Origin: Pseudomonas sp. MMS21 TM103
GTDB taxonomy: Bacteria > Pseudomonadota > Gammaproteobacteria > Pseudomonadales > Pseudomonadaceae
Direction: 5' to 3'
Assembly (NCBI RefSeq): GCF_022132145.1
Contig: NZ_JAJISP010000008.1
Location: 124,001-188,000, forward strand
DNA length: 64,000 nt
Part shown: positions 45,550-56,280 of the stretch, in pieces
Position numbering within the stretch: the stretch's first letter is position 1
Layout: every line of letters begins with the position of its first letter
Translations under genes and position numbers: made by a program
Notes under the pieces: generated by a model
Databases searched by the model: none
What the model was told of the DNA's origin: nothing
What the model saw: the letters and a program-made list of their open reading frames with translations, nothing else

Positions 45550-47820
45550 TTAACTGACCAGGGTCAGGTTTGGCTGCGGCTGTTCTGCCGATTCTGCCGG
45601 TTCGGCTACACCGGCGAGAAATTCATCGCCCCAGCGACGGATGTCGTTGTAGTTGACGATGTCGAACAGTTCGCGCAGGCGCGCCTGAGCCTCGGTCCTG
45701 GGCATATTCAGCGCCAGGTAGCAGACCTGGGCCAGATCCGCGGTGTCGTGCGGGTTGGTCAACAAGGCGCCCTTGAGTTCGGCGGCGGCGCCAGCGAATT
45801 CCGAGAGTGCCAGTACGCCATGGCCATCGAGCAGGCCCTGGGTGGCGACGAACTCCTTGGCTACCAGGTTGAGGCCGTCGCGCAGTGGGGTGATCCACAT
45901 GACGTCGGCCATGGCGTACCAGGCCACCACCTGATCGAACGGGAAGCTGCGGAAGAAGAACTGCACAGGGGTCCAGCCGATGTGGGCGAAGCGCCCGTTG
46001 ATGCGGCCTACGGCTTGCTCGATCTGCGCTTGCAGTTCGTCATAAATGGTCATTTCGCTGGCGGCCGGTACGCAGATGCTGACCAGGGTGACCTTGCCCA
46101 GCAGCTCCGGGTTGTCCTCCAGCAGGCGCTCGAAGGCCTTGAGTTTTTCCAGGATGCCCTTGGTGTAGTCGAGCCGCTCCACCGAGAGGATCAGTTTCAG
46201 GCCGCTGAGTTCTTTGCGCAGGTTGGCCATCTGCTCCTGAATCTTCGGTTGCGCCAGGGCGCTGCTGATCCGTCCCATATCCAGGCCGACCGGGTGTGCG
46301 CCTAGCTTGACGATGCGGCTGCCGGTGTCGACCGCGGTGGTCATGCGCTCCAGGCCCACGGCACAGCCATAGGTGATGAAGCGTGGCGCGCAGTTCTGCC
46401 GGCTCACGGTTTGCAGCGGCGTCACGCCGCGTGCCACGTCAACGAAGTTCTCCACCTGACGCGGGATGTGAAAGCCGATGTAGTCGCATTGCAGCAGGCT
46501 GCCGATGATCTGCTTGCGCCACGGCAGGACGTTGAACACGTCCGCCGAGGGGAAGTAGGTGTGGTGGAAGAAGGCGATGCGCAGATCCGGGCGCAACTCG
46601 CGCAGATAGCCGGGCACCATCCACAGGTTGTAGTCATGCAGCCAGACGATGGCCCCTTCTGCGGCTTCCAGGGCTGTACGTTCGGCGAAGGCACGATTGA
46701 CCTTGAGGAACACCTGCCAGTCGTCTTCGTTGAAGGTGGCGCGTTCCCAGAAGGTGTGCAGGGTCGGCCAGAAGGCTTCCTTGGAGAAGCGCTTGTAGAA
46801 GATGTCGACTTCTTCCTTGCTCAGTTTGACCCTGGCGGCCTTGAGCTTGGGGTAGCGCTCGGCGTCTACGGTGGTGTGGATGTCGAAGGTTTCATCACCT
46901 TCCTCATGCACGGCCCAGGCGACCCAGGAACCGGGGCGGCCGTCGCCGAAAAAGCTCAGCAGGGTGGGGATGATGCCGTTCGGCGAAGTCGGGCGGCGGC
47001 GTTGCAGCTTGCCCTCGACGCGGTGTTCTTCATAGGGCAGGCGGTGGTAGACCATCACCAACTCCGACTTGCCAGGTGCGGCGGCGATTCGCCGTTCGGC
47101 GGCGATACCGTGCTCGCCGAGGTAACCGAAGTGGGCGAACGCCTGGAGAATGCCGCCGCAACCGGCGCGGCTGGCATGCAGCGTGCGCGAGTGGGACTCG
47201 GTAGCTTGCAGCAGATTGGCTTCCGATTCGCCGACGCAGACACTGTTGAAGGCACCGCTGAGCATGCTCAGGTCGTTGAAGCTGTCGCCAGCTGACAGCA
47301 CCTGGTCATGGTCCAGTTCAAGCCAGTCGACCAGGGCTTGCAGGCTGCTGCCTTTGTTGACGCCCTGAGGCAGGAAGTCGAGAAAGCGTTCGGCCGAATA
47401 GAGCAGGTCGCAGCCGAGCGATTGGGCGGCGGCAAGCAGGGCCGGATTGGCAGCCTCTTCAGGTGTGCAGAAGTAGGAGCAACGGCGCATCTGCGGCACG
47501 TCCTGGCGCTCCAGGGCAAAGCCTTCGATGGCGCTGGCGACCTGACTTTCACCGGGCCAGAGCGCATCGACCAAGCCTTGCAGCGGCTGGATTGGCTGCA
47601 GGGTATCACCGTGGGTAAAGCTGGCGCCGACATCGGAGATGATGAAGTCCGGCTGTGGCAGGGTTGGGTCGGCCAGCAGCGGCAATACCGACTCCAGGCT
47701 GCGGCCGGTGACGTAGGCCAGCTGAATTTCCGGGTGGGCGGCGATGATTTGATAAAGGCTCAGGCGATCCTCGGGGTCACCGGCGAGAAAGGTTCCATCG
47801 AGATCGGTGGCAAGTAACAT
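45550..47820 (-). CDS. ggpPS: Glucosylglycerol-phosphate synthase/phosphatase fusion
   Basis: A 756-residue protein. Residues 1-~250 are a HAD phosphatase of the sucrose-phosphatase/Cof type (DLDGT with D6/D8, GVNKGSS, SAGDSFNDLSM). Residues ~290-740 are a GT20 domain (WLHDYNLWMVPGYLR, SVERLDYTKGILEKL, LRDGLNLVAKEFVAT). The phosphatase-first order is that of GgpPS, which makes glucosylglycerol from ADP-glucose and glycerol-3-phosphate; OtsA-OtsB fusions have the synthase first. A ycaD-like MFS gene lies directly upstream, as reported for other ggpPS loci. ATG 47820 has GGAGA in front; a longer frame to 47853 exists. A trehalose-phosphate role is the alternative. Confidence 0.75.
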   Translation of the reverse strand: MLLATDLDGTFLAGDPEDRLSLYQIIAAHPEIQLAYVTGRSLESVLPLLADPTLPQPDFIISDVGASFTHGDTLQPIQPLQGLVDALWPGESQVASAIEGFALERQDVPQMRRCSYFCTPEEAANPALLAAAQSLGCDLLYSAERFLDFLPQGVNKGSSLQALVDWLELDHDQVLSAGDSFNDLSMLSGAFNSVCVGESEANLLQATESHSRTLHASRAGCGGILQAFAHFGYLGEHGIAAERRIAAAPGKSELVMVYHRLPYEEHRVEGKLQRRRPTSPNGIIPTLLSFFGDGRPGSWVAWAVHEEGDETFDIHTTVDAERYPKLKAARVKLSKEEVDIFYKRFSKEAFWPTLHTFWERATFNEDDWQVFLKVNRAFAERTALEAAEGAIVWLHDYNLWMVPGYLRELRPDLRIAFFHHTYFPSADVFNVLPWRKQIIGSLLQCDYIGFHIPRQVENFVDVARGVTPLQTVSRQNCAPRFITYGCAVGLERMTTAVDTGSRIVKLGAHPVGLDMGRISSALAQPKIQEQMANLRKELSGLKLILSVERLDYTKGILEKLKAFERLLEDNPELLGKVTLVSICVPAASEMTIYDELQAQIEQAVGRINGRFAHIGWTPVQFFFRSFPFDQVVAWYAMADVMWITPLRDGLNLVAKEFVATQGLLDGHGVLALSEFAGAAAELKGALLTNPHDTADLAQVCYLALNMPRTEAQARLRELFDIVNYNDIRRWGDEFLAGVAEPAESAEQPQPNLTLVS

Positions 47821-47927
47821 GCGCAGTCTCCTATGCAGTTGACGCGCCGACATGGGCCGACGTGCTAAGTGTTGGGTGTACTCGCCTCACAGCGGTCACC
47901 TCTTTTGTTGTGCAGAAGCTAGTTGCT

Positions 47928-49193
47928 TTACTCCTGCTCTAAATCGGTTGGGGGCTCATCGCTGGGATGGTGCGACGGCAGTGCCTCGGGGATCAGTTCC
48001 AGCACGGCATGGCTGGTGCGCAGCATCGGCATGAAGTGCGCGGCCGGTTCGCTGACCAGGTCAGTGACATGGCGCAAGCGATAGTACGTATAGGCTGCAA
48101 GCAAGCCGAGGGTCGCGGCGAAGTACAGCGGCAGTGCCTGGGCGCCGAGATGCTGCATGAGCAAGCCGGCCAGCAGGGGCCCACAGACAGAACCAATACC
48201 ATTAACCATCAGTAGACTGCTGGATCCGGCGAGAATCTCATCGCTGTGCAACTGATCGATCAACTGCGCCACGGCGATCGGGTAAATGGCAAAGGCCAGG
48301 CCGCCCCAGACGAAGATCAGCCCGAGCAGCAGGCGTCCGGCCGGTAGCACGCTCATCAGCAGGGCCACGCCTACCGACAGCGCCACTACGCAGAACAGCA
48401 CCAGGCGGCGGTCATGCTTGTCGGAATAAATCCCGATCGGCCACTGCAGCAGGGCGCCACCGAGAATCGCACTGCTCATCAGCAGGCCGACACCGGTGGC
48501 ATCGAAGCCGTTGAGGCTGGCATACACCGGCGCCATCCCCCAGAACGCACCCAGAGCCAGGCCAGAAAGGGCGGCGGCGACAATCGCCAAAGGCGCGATA
48601 CCGACCAGTTGGCGCAAGTTGGTGTGCAGGGTGTCCGGAATGCTGGGCTGTATCTGGCGGGTCAGAGTGATCGGCATCAGCGCCGCACTGATCAGCATCG
48701 CCGCGAGGACGAACAGCACGAAATCGCTGGGGTCGGCCAGATTGAGCAACTGCTGCGCCGCCGCCAGGGCGCCGAGGTTGACCGCCATGTACACGGCAAA
48801 CACCTGACCGCGTTTGCCATTGGGCACCTTGGCGTTGAGCCAGCTCTCGATCACCATGTACAGGCTGACCAGCGCCAGGCCGTAGAGCACGCGCAAACCC
48901 AGCCAGACCCAGGGGTCGATGATCAGGACGTGGAGCAGGGCGGTGATGGCCGCCAGCGCGGCACAAAAGGCAAACGCACGGATATGCCCAACGCGACGAA
49001 CCAGCGGAATCGCCAGCCAGGTGCCAAGGAGAAAACCGACGAAGTACCCGGACATGATCAGTCCGAGCATCCCGGTGGAGTAGCCTTCGGCGACGCCACG
49101 CAGGGTCAGTAGGGTGTTGAGCAGGCCATTGCCGAGGAGGAGTAAAGCAACCCCACCGAGCAATGAGCTGATAGGGGCAATCAGGGACCACAT
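47928..49193 (-). CDS. YcaD-like MFS transporter linked to ggpPS
   Basis: A 421-residue major facilitator protein with 12 predicted helices. GYSTGMLGLIMSGYFVGFLLGTWLAIPLVRRVGHIRAFAF and the ESWLNAKVPNGKRGQVFAVYM loop are typical of the YcaD family, whose substrates are unknown. A hydrophilic Pro/Glu-rich tail closes the protein. It is upstream of ggpPS on the same strand with a 107-base gap. Because of that linkage it may move glucosylglycerol or a precursor (inference). The start ATG 49193 has TAGGGTAG upstream. Confidence 0.85.
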   Translation of the reverse strand: MWSLIAPISSLLGGVALLLLGNGLLNTLLTLRGVAEGYSTGMLGLIMSGYFVGFLLGTWLAIPLVRRVGHIRAFAFCAALAAITALLHVLIIDPWVWLGLRVLYGLALVSLYMVIESWLNAKVPNGKRGQVFAVYMAVNLGALAAAQQLLNLADPSDFVLFVLAAMLISAALMPITLTRQIQPSIPDTLHTNLRQLVGIAPLAIVAAALSGLALGAFWGMAPVYASLNGFDATGVGLLMSSAILGGALLQWPIGIYSDKHDRRLVLFCVVALSVGVALLMSVLPAGRLLLGLIFVWGGLAFAIYPIAVAQLIDQLHSDEILAGSSSLLMVNGIGSVCGPLLAGLLMQHLGAQALPLYFAATLGLLAAYTYYRLRHVTDLVSEPAAHFMPMLRTSHAVLELIPEALPSHHPSDEPPTDLEQE

Positions 49194-49256
49194 GGCGAAC
49201 TACCCTAGGGGACTATGGGCCTGATAGCAAGCATGAACCGCGCCATGAGGTTTGGG

Positions 49257-49296
49257 GGTTGTTGTTAAGTTTATGATTCGTATATAAAAAATAGTC
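49257..49296 (-). promoter_or_regulatory. AT-rich patch, probable promoter of the ycaD-like/ggpPS unit
   Basis: TTTATGATTCGTATATAAAA (within 49269-49288) stands out sharply in GC-rich surroundings, 65-105 bases upstream of the MFS start. On the minus strand it offers TATATA- and CATAAAC-like -10 candidates. Exact -35/-10 elements cannot be fixed. Confidence 0.4.
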
Positions 49297-49331
49297 TGAT
49301 GGACGGTTTCTGGTTTTCCTCCTGGCGGAGT

Positions 49332-49350
49332 CCGCACCATCTCGGTGCGG
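49332..49350. repeat. Short hairpin between the DUF2254 gene and the MFS gene
   Basis: CCGCACC (49332-49338) / GGTGCGG (49344-49350) with loop ATCTC, flanked by CTGGCGGAG and CTCCAG, which can extend the pairing. It lies 77 bases after the DUF2254 stop on the minus strand. Possible transcript end, without a T-run. Confidence 0.4.
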
Positions 49351-49426
49351 GCTTGGCTCCAGGACGGTGAAATGATCGAGCGCCGTCTCGAGCGCGACAC
49401 CAGGCGGTCGCAGTAGGCGAGAGCGC

Positions 49427-50785
49427 TCAGTGTTGCTCGAGCTGCAGCGGCGCTAGCGCTGATGGTGAGAGCCCGGCGGCCTTGTTGAAGCGCTCGATCA
49501 TGTCATTCAACTCCTCGCGATCACGGCGAATGACAATATGCCGGTCGGCTGTCTCCACGACACTGCGGGCGTGGATGATCAGCTCGGCTCTGTGGTGGGC
49601 ACGAGGGTTTTGAAACATCAGGTTCTTGAACGCCTCTAGCAGGTTGGTCAGTACCTGTGGGTCGCTGCTGCCATAGGTGCGTATCGGGCCGAAAATCTCC
49701 TGCAGCAGCTGGTCCAGCGACAGTTCGAAGAAGAACAGGCGCGGCGCCTCGTCTTCCAGCGGGGCGATTTGCAGATCCGGTAGTTGCAGGCGCTGGCCGA
49801 ACAGCACGCTGAGCATGTCGATGGCGGTGATCGCAGTGCCCGGGTCGTTGATGCCGGGACTCAGGGCCTTCACTGCGATTTCCGAGATCTGCTTGCAGCC
49901 GAACACGTAGTGGGTGCTGACGTATTGCTCGACGAAAAAGTCGAAGCAGTCGAGCAGCTGCTGACGCAGCTCCTTATCGACCTCACGGTCCAGCTTGAGC
50001 AACGGGTGGCCGGGCATGACGAAAAAGCCGCGATGGACCAGCACCGTCATGCGCAGGTCATTGTCCATCAGCAGCCGGTTGAGTGTGTGGACATTGAGCG
50101 TCTTGAAATAACCGCTGCGTTGCGCATTGACCACCACCCACTGTTGGTCTGACGGCCAGCAAGGCAGTTCCTTGCCGTCGAGCAACTTGTCCACGCTGCT
50201 GGTGAGCTTCTCAAGCGTGGTGGTGTAGAGGTTGTTGAGGATGTATTCGACTTGGATCGATTGCGAGATGGAGCGGATGAAGTGCACGAACAGACCCAGG
50301 CAGGCGATAGCCAGCCCCAGCGTAATCAGCACGCCAAGACTGGGGGCCTGATGTTGCTCGGTCTGCTCGATGGTAGTGATCAGGAGCAGGGCGTAAAGGA
50401 TGGTGCCGAGGTAAAAACCCAGGGTCTTCTGGTGACTCTTGCTGCTGATCAGGCCTGGGATTACCCGTGGTGATAGGGACGCGGAAGCATTATTGAGCAC
50501 CACCATGACCATCGAAAAGCTGAACACCATCAATGTCAGGATGCCGCCGACCAGTGTGCCGAGAATCAACCGGGCATTGTCGGGGTTACGCACCAGGCCA
50601 AAGTCGAACCGCTGTTTGAGCGCCATCAGCCAGGGCTGGTACTCGATGGCCATGTTCAATATGCACAGCAGTAGGAAACCTACGGCTATCAGCGTGGGGA
50701 AGAACGCCATGCTGTGAATGACGCGTTGGTAGGCGCGAAAGAGCAGGTTGGCAGGGTTGACCACAGGTTGTCTCGTGCTGACCAA
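49427..50785 (-). CDS. DUF2254 integral membrane protein
   Basis: A 452-residue protein with about four N-terminal hydrophobic segments (MAFFPTLIAVGFLLLCILNMAI, then LILGTLVGGILTLMVFSFSMVMVVL, TLGFYLGTILYALLLITTI, VLITLGLAIACLGLFVHFI). A large soluble C-terminal half follows (FVMPGHPLLKLD, SPGINDPGTAITAIDML). SPGINDPxTA is the hallmark of DUF2254. Function unknown. The N-terminus is uncertain: the frame opens at TTG 50785 without a Shine-Dalgarno, and the ATG at codon 26 is an alternative. Two AACTATA repeats about 15-30 bases upstream may mark a promoter. Confidence 0.85.
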   Translation of the reverse strand: MVSTRQPVVNPANLLFRAYQRVIHSMAFFPTLIAVGFLLLCILNMAIEYQPWLMALKQRFDFGLVRNPDNARLILGTLVGGILTLMVFSFSMVMVVLNNASASLSPRVIPGLISSKSHQKTLGFYLGTILYALLLITTIEQTEQHQAPSLGVLITLGLAIACLGLFVHFIRSISQSIQVEYILNNLYTTTLEKLTSSVDKLLDGKELPCWPSDQQWVVVNAQRSGYFKTLNVHTLNRLLMDNDLRMTVLVHRGFFVMPGHPLLKLDREVDKELRQQLLDCFDFFVEQYVSTHYVFGCKQISEIAVKALSPGINDPGTAITAIDMLSVLFGQRLQLPDLQIAPLEDEAPRLFFFELSLDQLLQEIFGPIRTYGSSDPQVLTNLLEAFKNLMFQNPRAHHRAELIIHARSVVETADRHIVIRRDREELNDMIERFNKAAGLSPSALAPLQLEQH

Positions 50786-50953
50786 GGGAGGGCAAACTAT
50801 ACAACTATAGGCCCCGGCTCACCCGATGCCTACGCCGGCATGAGTAGCAAGACAGCGGAACTGCTCAGGAGCATGACGCTGCGCTTAGCGAAGCGGCTAC
50901 TGCTGGGTAACCGCTGCGCGATCATGCTGGCTGGCGGCATCGAGCCATTGGCT

Positions 50954-52147
50954 TTAGCAAACCCGGGCGATTGCCTGTGCCAACGCATCCAGACGTTCGG
51001 CATCCAGGCCTGCGACGTTGGCGCGACCGGAGCCGACCATGTATACGCTGAATTCATCGCGCAGGCGCTGCACCTGGTAGGGCGACAGGCCGGTGTAGGA
51101 GAACATCCCGCGCTGCTCGGCGATATGGGCGAAGCGCTCGGCCAGGCCGAAGGGTTGCAGGGCCTCGACCAGGCCCAGGCGCAGGCCGGCCACTCGCAGG
51201 CGCATGGCATCCAGTTCGGCGCTCCAGCAGGTCTTCAGCTCGGCGTCATCGAGGATGGTCGCCACCACTGCGGCGCCGTGGGCCGGTGGCGTCGACCACA
51301 GGTTACGGGCGATCGAGGCCAGCTGACTGCGCACATCCAGCAGTTTTTCCGCATCTGTGCTGCACACCAGCAGGGCGCCGGTGCGCTCGCGGTAGAGGCC
51401 GAAGTTCTTCGAGCAGGAGCTGGTGATCAGCAGCTCGGGCAATTCGGCGGCGAACAGGCGCACGGCCCAGGCGTCCTGTTCCAGGCCGTCGCCGAAGCCC
51501 TGGTAGGCGAAGTCGATCAGCGGCAGCAGCTCGCGCGCCTTGACCACCTCCAGCACACGGCGCCAGTCATCCTGGCCGAGGTCGAAGCCGGTCGGGTTAT
51601 GGCAACAGGCGTGCAGCAGGACCACATCGCCTTGCGGCACGTGACTGAGCGCGGCGATCATCGCCTCGACGTCGAGGCGGTTGTCGGCGCCGACATAGGG
51701 GTAGTGGCCGACGCGCAAGCCGGCCTCGGCGAACAGGGTCTCGTGGATCGGCCAGGTCGGGTCGCTCAGCCAGATGCCGCGGCCAGGCAGGCAGTGGCCG
51801 ATGAAGTCGGCGGCCAGGCGCAGGGCACCGGTGCCGCCGGGGGTCTGGCTGGCGGCAGCGCGCTGTTCGGCCAAGGCCGTGGAGTCGCGGCCCAGCACCA
51901 GGGTGGCCAGATGCCGGGTGAACAGCGGATCGCCGTGGCCACCGATATAGGTCTTGGTGGTTTCCTGCTCGAGCAGTCGCTGCTCGGCCAGCTTGACCGC
52001 GCGCGGAATCGGGGTGAGGCCCTGGGCGTCCTTGTATACGCCGACACCCAGATCGAGCTTGGCCGGGTTGTCATCGGCGCGGAAAGCCTCCATCAGGCCG
52101 AGAATGGGGTCGCCGGGAACCCGCACGATCTGGGCAAAATGGCTCAC
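50954..52147 (-). CDS. phhC: Aromatic amino acid aminotransferase of the phh operon
   Basis: A 397-residue class I PLP aminotransferase (AspC/TyrB fold). The PLP lysine is Lys247 in SSCSKNFGLYRERTG, HACCHNPTGFDLGQDDW is the substrate/PLP loop, and LDLGVGVYKDAQGLTPIP the N-terminal signature. In the phh operon it transaminates the tyrosine made by PhhA to 4-hydroxyphenylpyruvate. The ATG overlaps the phhB stop by 4 bases (ATGA). Last gene of phhABC; no terminator is evident before the DUF2254 gene. Confidence 0.94.
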   Translation of the reverse strand: MSHFAQIVRVPGDPILGLMEAFRADDNPAKLDLGVGVYKDAQGLTPIPRAVKLAEQRLLEQETTKTYIGGHGDPLFTRHLATLVLGRDSTALAEQRAAASQTPGGTGALRLAADFIGHCLPGRGIWLSDPTWPIHETLFAEAGLRVGHYPYVGADNRLDVEAMIAALSHVPQGDVVLLHACCHNPTGFDLGQDDWRRVLEVVKARELLPLIDFAYQGFGDGLEQDAWAVRLFAAELPELLITSSCSKNFGLYRERTGALLVCSTDAEKLLDVRSQLASIARNLWSTPPAHGAAVVATILDDAELKTCWSAELDAMRLRVAGLRLGLVEALQPFGLAERFAHIAEQRGMFSYTGLSPYQVQRLRDEFSVYMVGSGRANVAGLDAERLDALAQAIARVC

Positions 52148-52497
52148 TTGCGACCTTCCGCGCTCTTCGCCAGCTCGTCGGTACGCGCGGCCATGATGAA
52201 GTCGTTGCGGTGCAGGCCGCGCATTTCATGGCTCCACCAGGTGACGGTGACCTTGCCCCACTCGGTGAGCAGCGCCGGGTGGTGGCCGACTTCCTCGGCG
52301 ATGGCGCCGACCGCGTTGGTAAAGGCCAGGGCATGCTTGAAGGTGCGGAACAGGAAGACCTTTTCCAGCTCCATGTGGTCATCGCGCACTTCGATGTTCC
52401 AGTCGGGGATCTCGCGGATCAGTTCGGCCAGCTCTTCATCCGAGACTTTCGGGGCGTCGGCACGGCAGGCTTCGCATTGGGCTTGGGCAAGGCTCAT
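52144..52497 (-). CDS. phhB: Pterin-4a-carbinolamine dehydratase
   Basis: A 117-residue DCoH-type enzyme that dehydrates the 4a-hydroxy-tetrahydropterin formed by PhhA and so regenerates the cofactor. The active-site segment EEVGHHPALLTEWGKVTVTWWSH has the conserved His pair and third His. ATG 52497 follows CTGGAG; a longer frame to 52575 is not supported because the extra residues are unrelated to the family. It is 91 bases after phhA and overlaps phhC by 4. Confidence 0.95.
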   Translation of the reverse strand: MSLAQAQCEACRADAPKVSDEELAELIREIPDWNIEVRDDHMELEKVFLFRTFKHALAFTNAVGAIAEEVGHHPALLTEWGKVTVTWWSHEMRGLHRNDFIMAARTDELAKSAEGRK

Positions 52498-52588
52498 AAG
52501 GGTTCTCCAGGGCAATGGGTTTACTAAGCGTAGGGTGGGAAACCGCGCAGCGGGGGAATGCTGAATAAGCTGCACGCGGGTTTTCCCC

Positions 52589-53374
52589 CTATGCGGCTTT
52601 CGGCGGAAACTTCGGCGCGTGCAGGCCCATCTGCATGGCCTGATGAACCATGCCCATGATGTCCTGCTGCGCCAGTTCGAACAGATGCTTCAGCTCCGGC
52701 AAAACGTAGTACAGCGGCTGCAGGATGTCGATGCGGTAAGGCGTGCGCATGGCCTCGATCGGATCGAATGGCAGGTGCTCGGGTTCCTCGGAGAGGCTGT
52801 AGACGGTTTCCTTCGGCGAGGAGAGGATGCCGCCGCCATAGATCCGGCGACCCTGGGGCGTGTCGACCAGGCCGAATTCGATGGTCAGCCAGTACAGGCG
52901 CGCGAGGTAGACGCGCTCTTCCTTGCTGGCCTTGAGGCCAAGCTTGCCATAGGTGTGGGTGAACTCGGCAAACCAGGGGTTGGTGAGCAGCGGGCAGTGA
53001 CCGAAGATCTCGTGAAAGATGTCCGGCTCCTGCAGGTAATCGAGTTCTTCCGGGGTACGGATGAAGGTTGCGACCGGAAACTGCTGGCTGGCCAGCAACT
53101 CGAAGAAGGTCTGGAACGGAATCAGCGCCGGCACCCGGGCGACACGCCAGCCGGTAGCGCCTTGCAACACCCGATTCACTTCATCGAGTTGTGGGATGCG
53201 CTCGTGGGGCAGGCCAAGTTGCTCAATGCCATCGAGATACTCCTGGCAAGCGCGCCCTTCGATCACCTTGAGTTGCCGGGTGATCAAGGTGTTCCACACT
53301 TGATGCTCGGCTTCGCCGTAGTGGATAAAACCGCTTTCATCCGGTTGCCGAGCCACATACTGCGTGCTCTTCAT
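52589..53374 (-). CDS. phhA: Phenylalanine 4-monooxygenase
   Basis: A 261-residue single-domain aromatic amino acid hydroxylase that makes tyrosine from phenylalanine using tetrahydropterin and O2. The iron ligands are H121 and H126 in DIFHEIFGHCP and E166 in LTIEFGL. RIYGGGILSSPKETVYSL and FDPIEAMRTPYRIDILQPLYYVL are further conserved segments. There is no regulatory ACT domain, as usual for bacterial enzymes. ATG 53374 follows AGGAGG. It is first in the phhABC operon, divergent from phhR. Confidence 0.97.
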   Translation of the reverse strand: MKSTQYVARQPDESGFIHYGEAEHQVWNTLITRQLKVIEGRACQEYLDGIEQLGLPHERIPQLDEVNRVLQGATGWRVARVPALIPFQTFFELLASQQFPVATFIRTPEELDYLQEPDIFHEIFGHCPLLTNPWFAEFTHTYGKLGLKASKEERVYLARLYWLTIEFGLVDTPQGRRIYGGGILSSPKETVYSLSEEPEHLPFDPIEAMRTPYRIDILQPLYYVLPELKHLFELAQQDIMGMVHQAMQMGLHAPKFPPKAA

Positions 53375-53409
53375 CGCTGCCTCCTGCTGGGGCTGTCATT
53401 GTTATGTTG

Positions 53410-53425
53410 GACAATGGATACCCCA
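53410..53425 (-). promoter_or_regulatory. Candidate sigma-54 promoter of phhABC
   Basis: On the minus strand TGGGGTATCCATTGTC matches the -24/-12 layout (TGG-N8-TTG) with GT instead of the usual GC at -12. It would place the transcript start near 53400, 26 bases before the phhA ATG. The upstream PhhR box lies about 90 bases further, in enhancer range. Confidence 0.4.
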
Positions 53426-53483
53426 GATTGTGAGGTGATGCAGCAGCGAATTTGGCTATTGGGAAGGGGGAGGGTGAGGATTT

Positions 53484-53501
53484 CGTAAAGAAAAGATTAC
53501 G
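53484..53501. promoter_or_regulatory. PhhR (TyrR-type) binding box
   Basis: CGTAAAGAAAAGATTACG is an 18-base dyad with CGTAA/TTACG arms. It fits the TyrR/PhhR consensus TGTAAA-N6-TTTACA in spacing and nearly in sequence, and lies between divergent phhA and phhR, where such a box is expected. Confidence 0.7.
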
Positions 53502-53628
53502 TTACTGTCAGTGCGGCCAACTATCGTCTTGCTGCTGGGCTAATCTGTCACATATTCTTGACGAATAATAAGGCGAGGCTGTCGATTGTCGGCGCCCGGC
53601 CTATCGGAAAATGTGTTCAGGGCCTGCC

Positions 53629-55182
<1,554 letters not shown>

Positions 55183-55296
55183 CGAGGTGCATGAAGCTGC
55201 ATAAAGCACCTTGCGAATGCAAATGGTAACCCGCATCATTCGCCTTCAATATTCTGCCGCAGGGAGTGCCTGGCTGTACAACAAGAAGGCAACTCC

Positions 55297-55872
55297 ATGC
55301 TTAAAACACTGCTCGTCTACAGTCATCTACTCGCCACCTGCATCGCCCTCGGAACCCTGCTGACGGCCGACCACAAGCTCTGGCGCTGGCGCCGGGACTG
55401 GTTGGATGCAAGTAAGCGCGCCCAGTTGGCCGAGGTTCAACAGGTGGTTGGCATGGCCTTGCTGGCCCTGTGGCTAACCGGACTGGCGCTGGTGGCGCAG
55501 GGTTATTTCGCCGAAGGCATGGCCTATCTGCTCAATCAGAAGCTCTGGGCCAAGGGTACGGTGGTGGTGCTGCTGACTCTCAACGGCCTGCTGTTGCACC
55601 GCAACGGGTTTCCCCTGTTGCATCAGGCGCCCTTCGTCGCCTTGCCCGGTCCGGCCCGCCTGCGCCTCGGGTTGTTGGGGGCGCTGTCGATGAGTGGCTG
55701 GCTGTTCGCTGCTTTCCTCGGGGTGGCGCGGCCGTGGAACCACGGCATGCCTTATCTACATATCATGGCTGGCTTCGCGGCGCTGTTGCTGCTGGCCGCT
55801 GGCGTGGCGTTGGTCATGGTGCGGGCAGTGGGGGAGGTCCGGCGTGCTGAAGCTACGGCCGAGTCTTGCTAG
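55297..55872 (+). CDS. Small integral membrane protein downstream of phhR
   Basis: A 191-residue protein with about five hydrophobic segments (MLKTLLVYSHLLATCIALGTLL, MALLALWLTGLALVA, GTVVVLLTLNGLLL, LLGALSMSGWLFAAFLGVA, IMAGFAALLLLAAGVALVMV). Charged loops are short. HLLATCIALGT, with a His in helix 1, and the overall layout recall DUF2214/CopD-like membrane proteins, possibly haem or metal related, but I do not recognise a specific family. A gene of this type follows phhR in other pseudomonads. The gap to phhR is 114 bases. Confidence 0.7.
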   Translation: MLKTLLVYSHLLATCIALGTLLTADHKLWRWRRDWLDASKRAQLAEVQQVVGMALLALWLTGLALVAQGYFAEGMAYLLNQKLWAKGTVVVLLTLNGLLLHRNGFPLLHQAPFVALPGPARLRLGLLGALSMSGWLFAAFLGVARPWNHGMPYLHIMAGFAALLLLAAGVALVMVRAVGEVRRAEATAESC

Positions 55873-55981
55873 ACCTTGGTGTAATAGCCTGTATCCAGGT
55901 AGCCAGAGGAAACTGCAGCTGTCCGAATCCTGCGTGATCTGGATGTAAGTGGTGCCCATTGCGCTTGCGTAATGTTTGGGT

Positions 55982-56007
55982 AGGCGGCCTCTGGGTCGCC
56001 TTTTTTT
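55982..56007 (+). terminator. Intrinsic terminator upstream of acs
   Basis: AGGCGGC (55982-55988) / GTCGCCT (55995-56001), with one G-T pair, is followed by seven T (56001-56007). It lies 110 bases past the last plus-strand stop. Confidence 0.8.
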
Positions 56008-56280
56008 CGTCTGTTATCGACCCCCGTCGAGCATTTTGACGACCGCTCAGCGGCTCGCTTGCAGTTGCCGCGGCGCCTGGCGTGAGAGGTTGTGAAAAAC
56101 TTTCGACTACTGTGACCGCTGCCGGATATCCGCTGTTGACGTCCGATATTTTCACCGCCGCTGGGACATACTTGCAGCGCCATTGCGGGCTGTCAGCGGA
56201 GCAAGACCATGGTTGTAGAGCGGTAATACCATGGTCGAATGGCCCAAGTAGGGGTATCTGGTTACAAAATGCCCCATAGA

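Noticed and set aside
45550..47820. OtsA-OtsB (trehalose-6-phosphate) fusion
   Set aside because: The HAD domain comes first and an YcaD-like gene accompanies it, which fits GgpPS better; kept only as an alternative.
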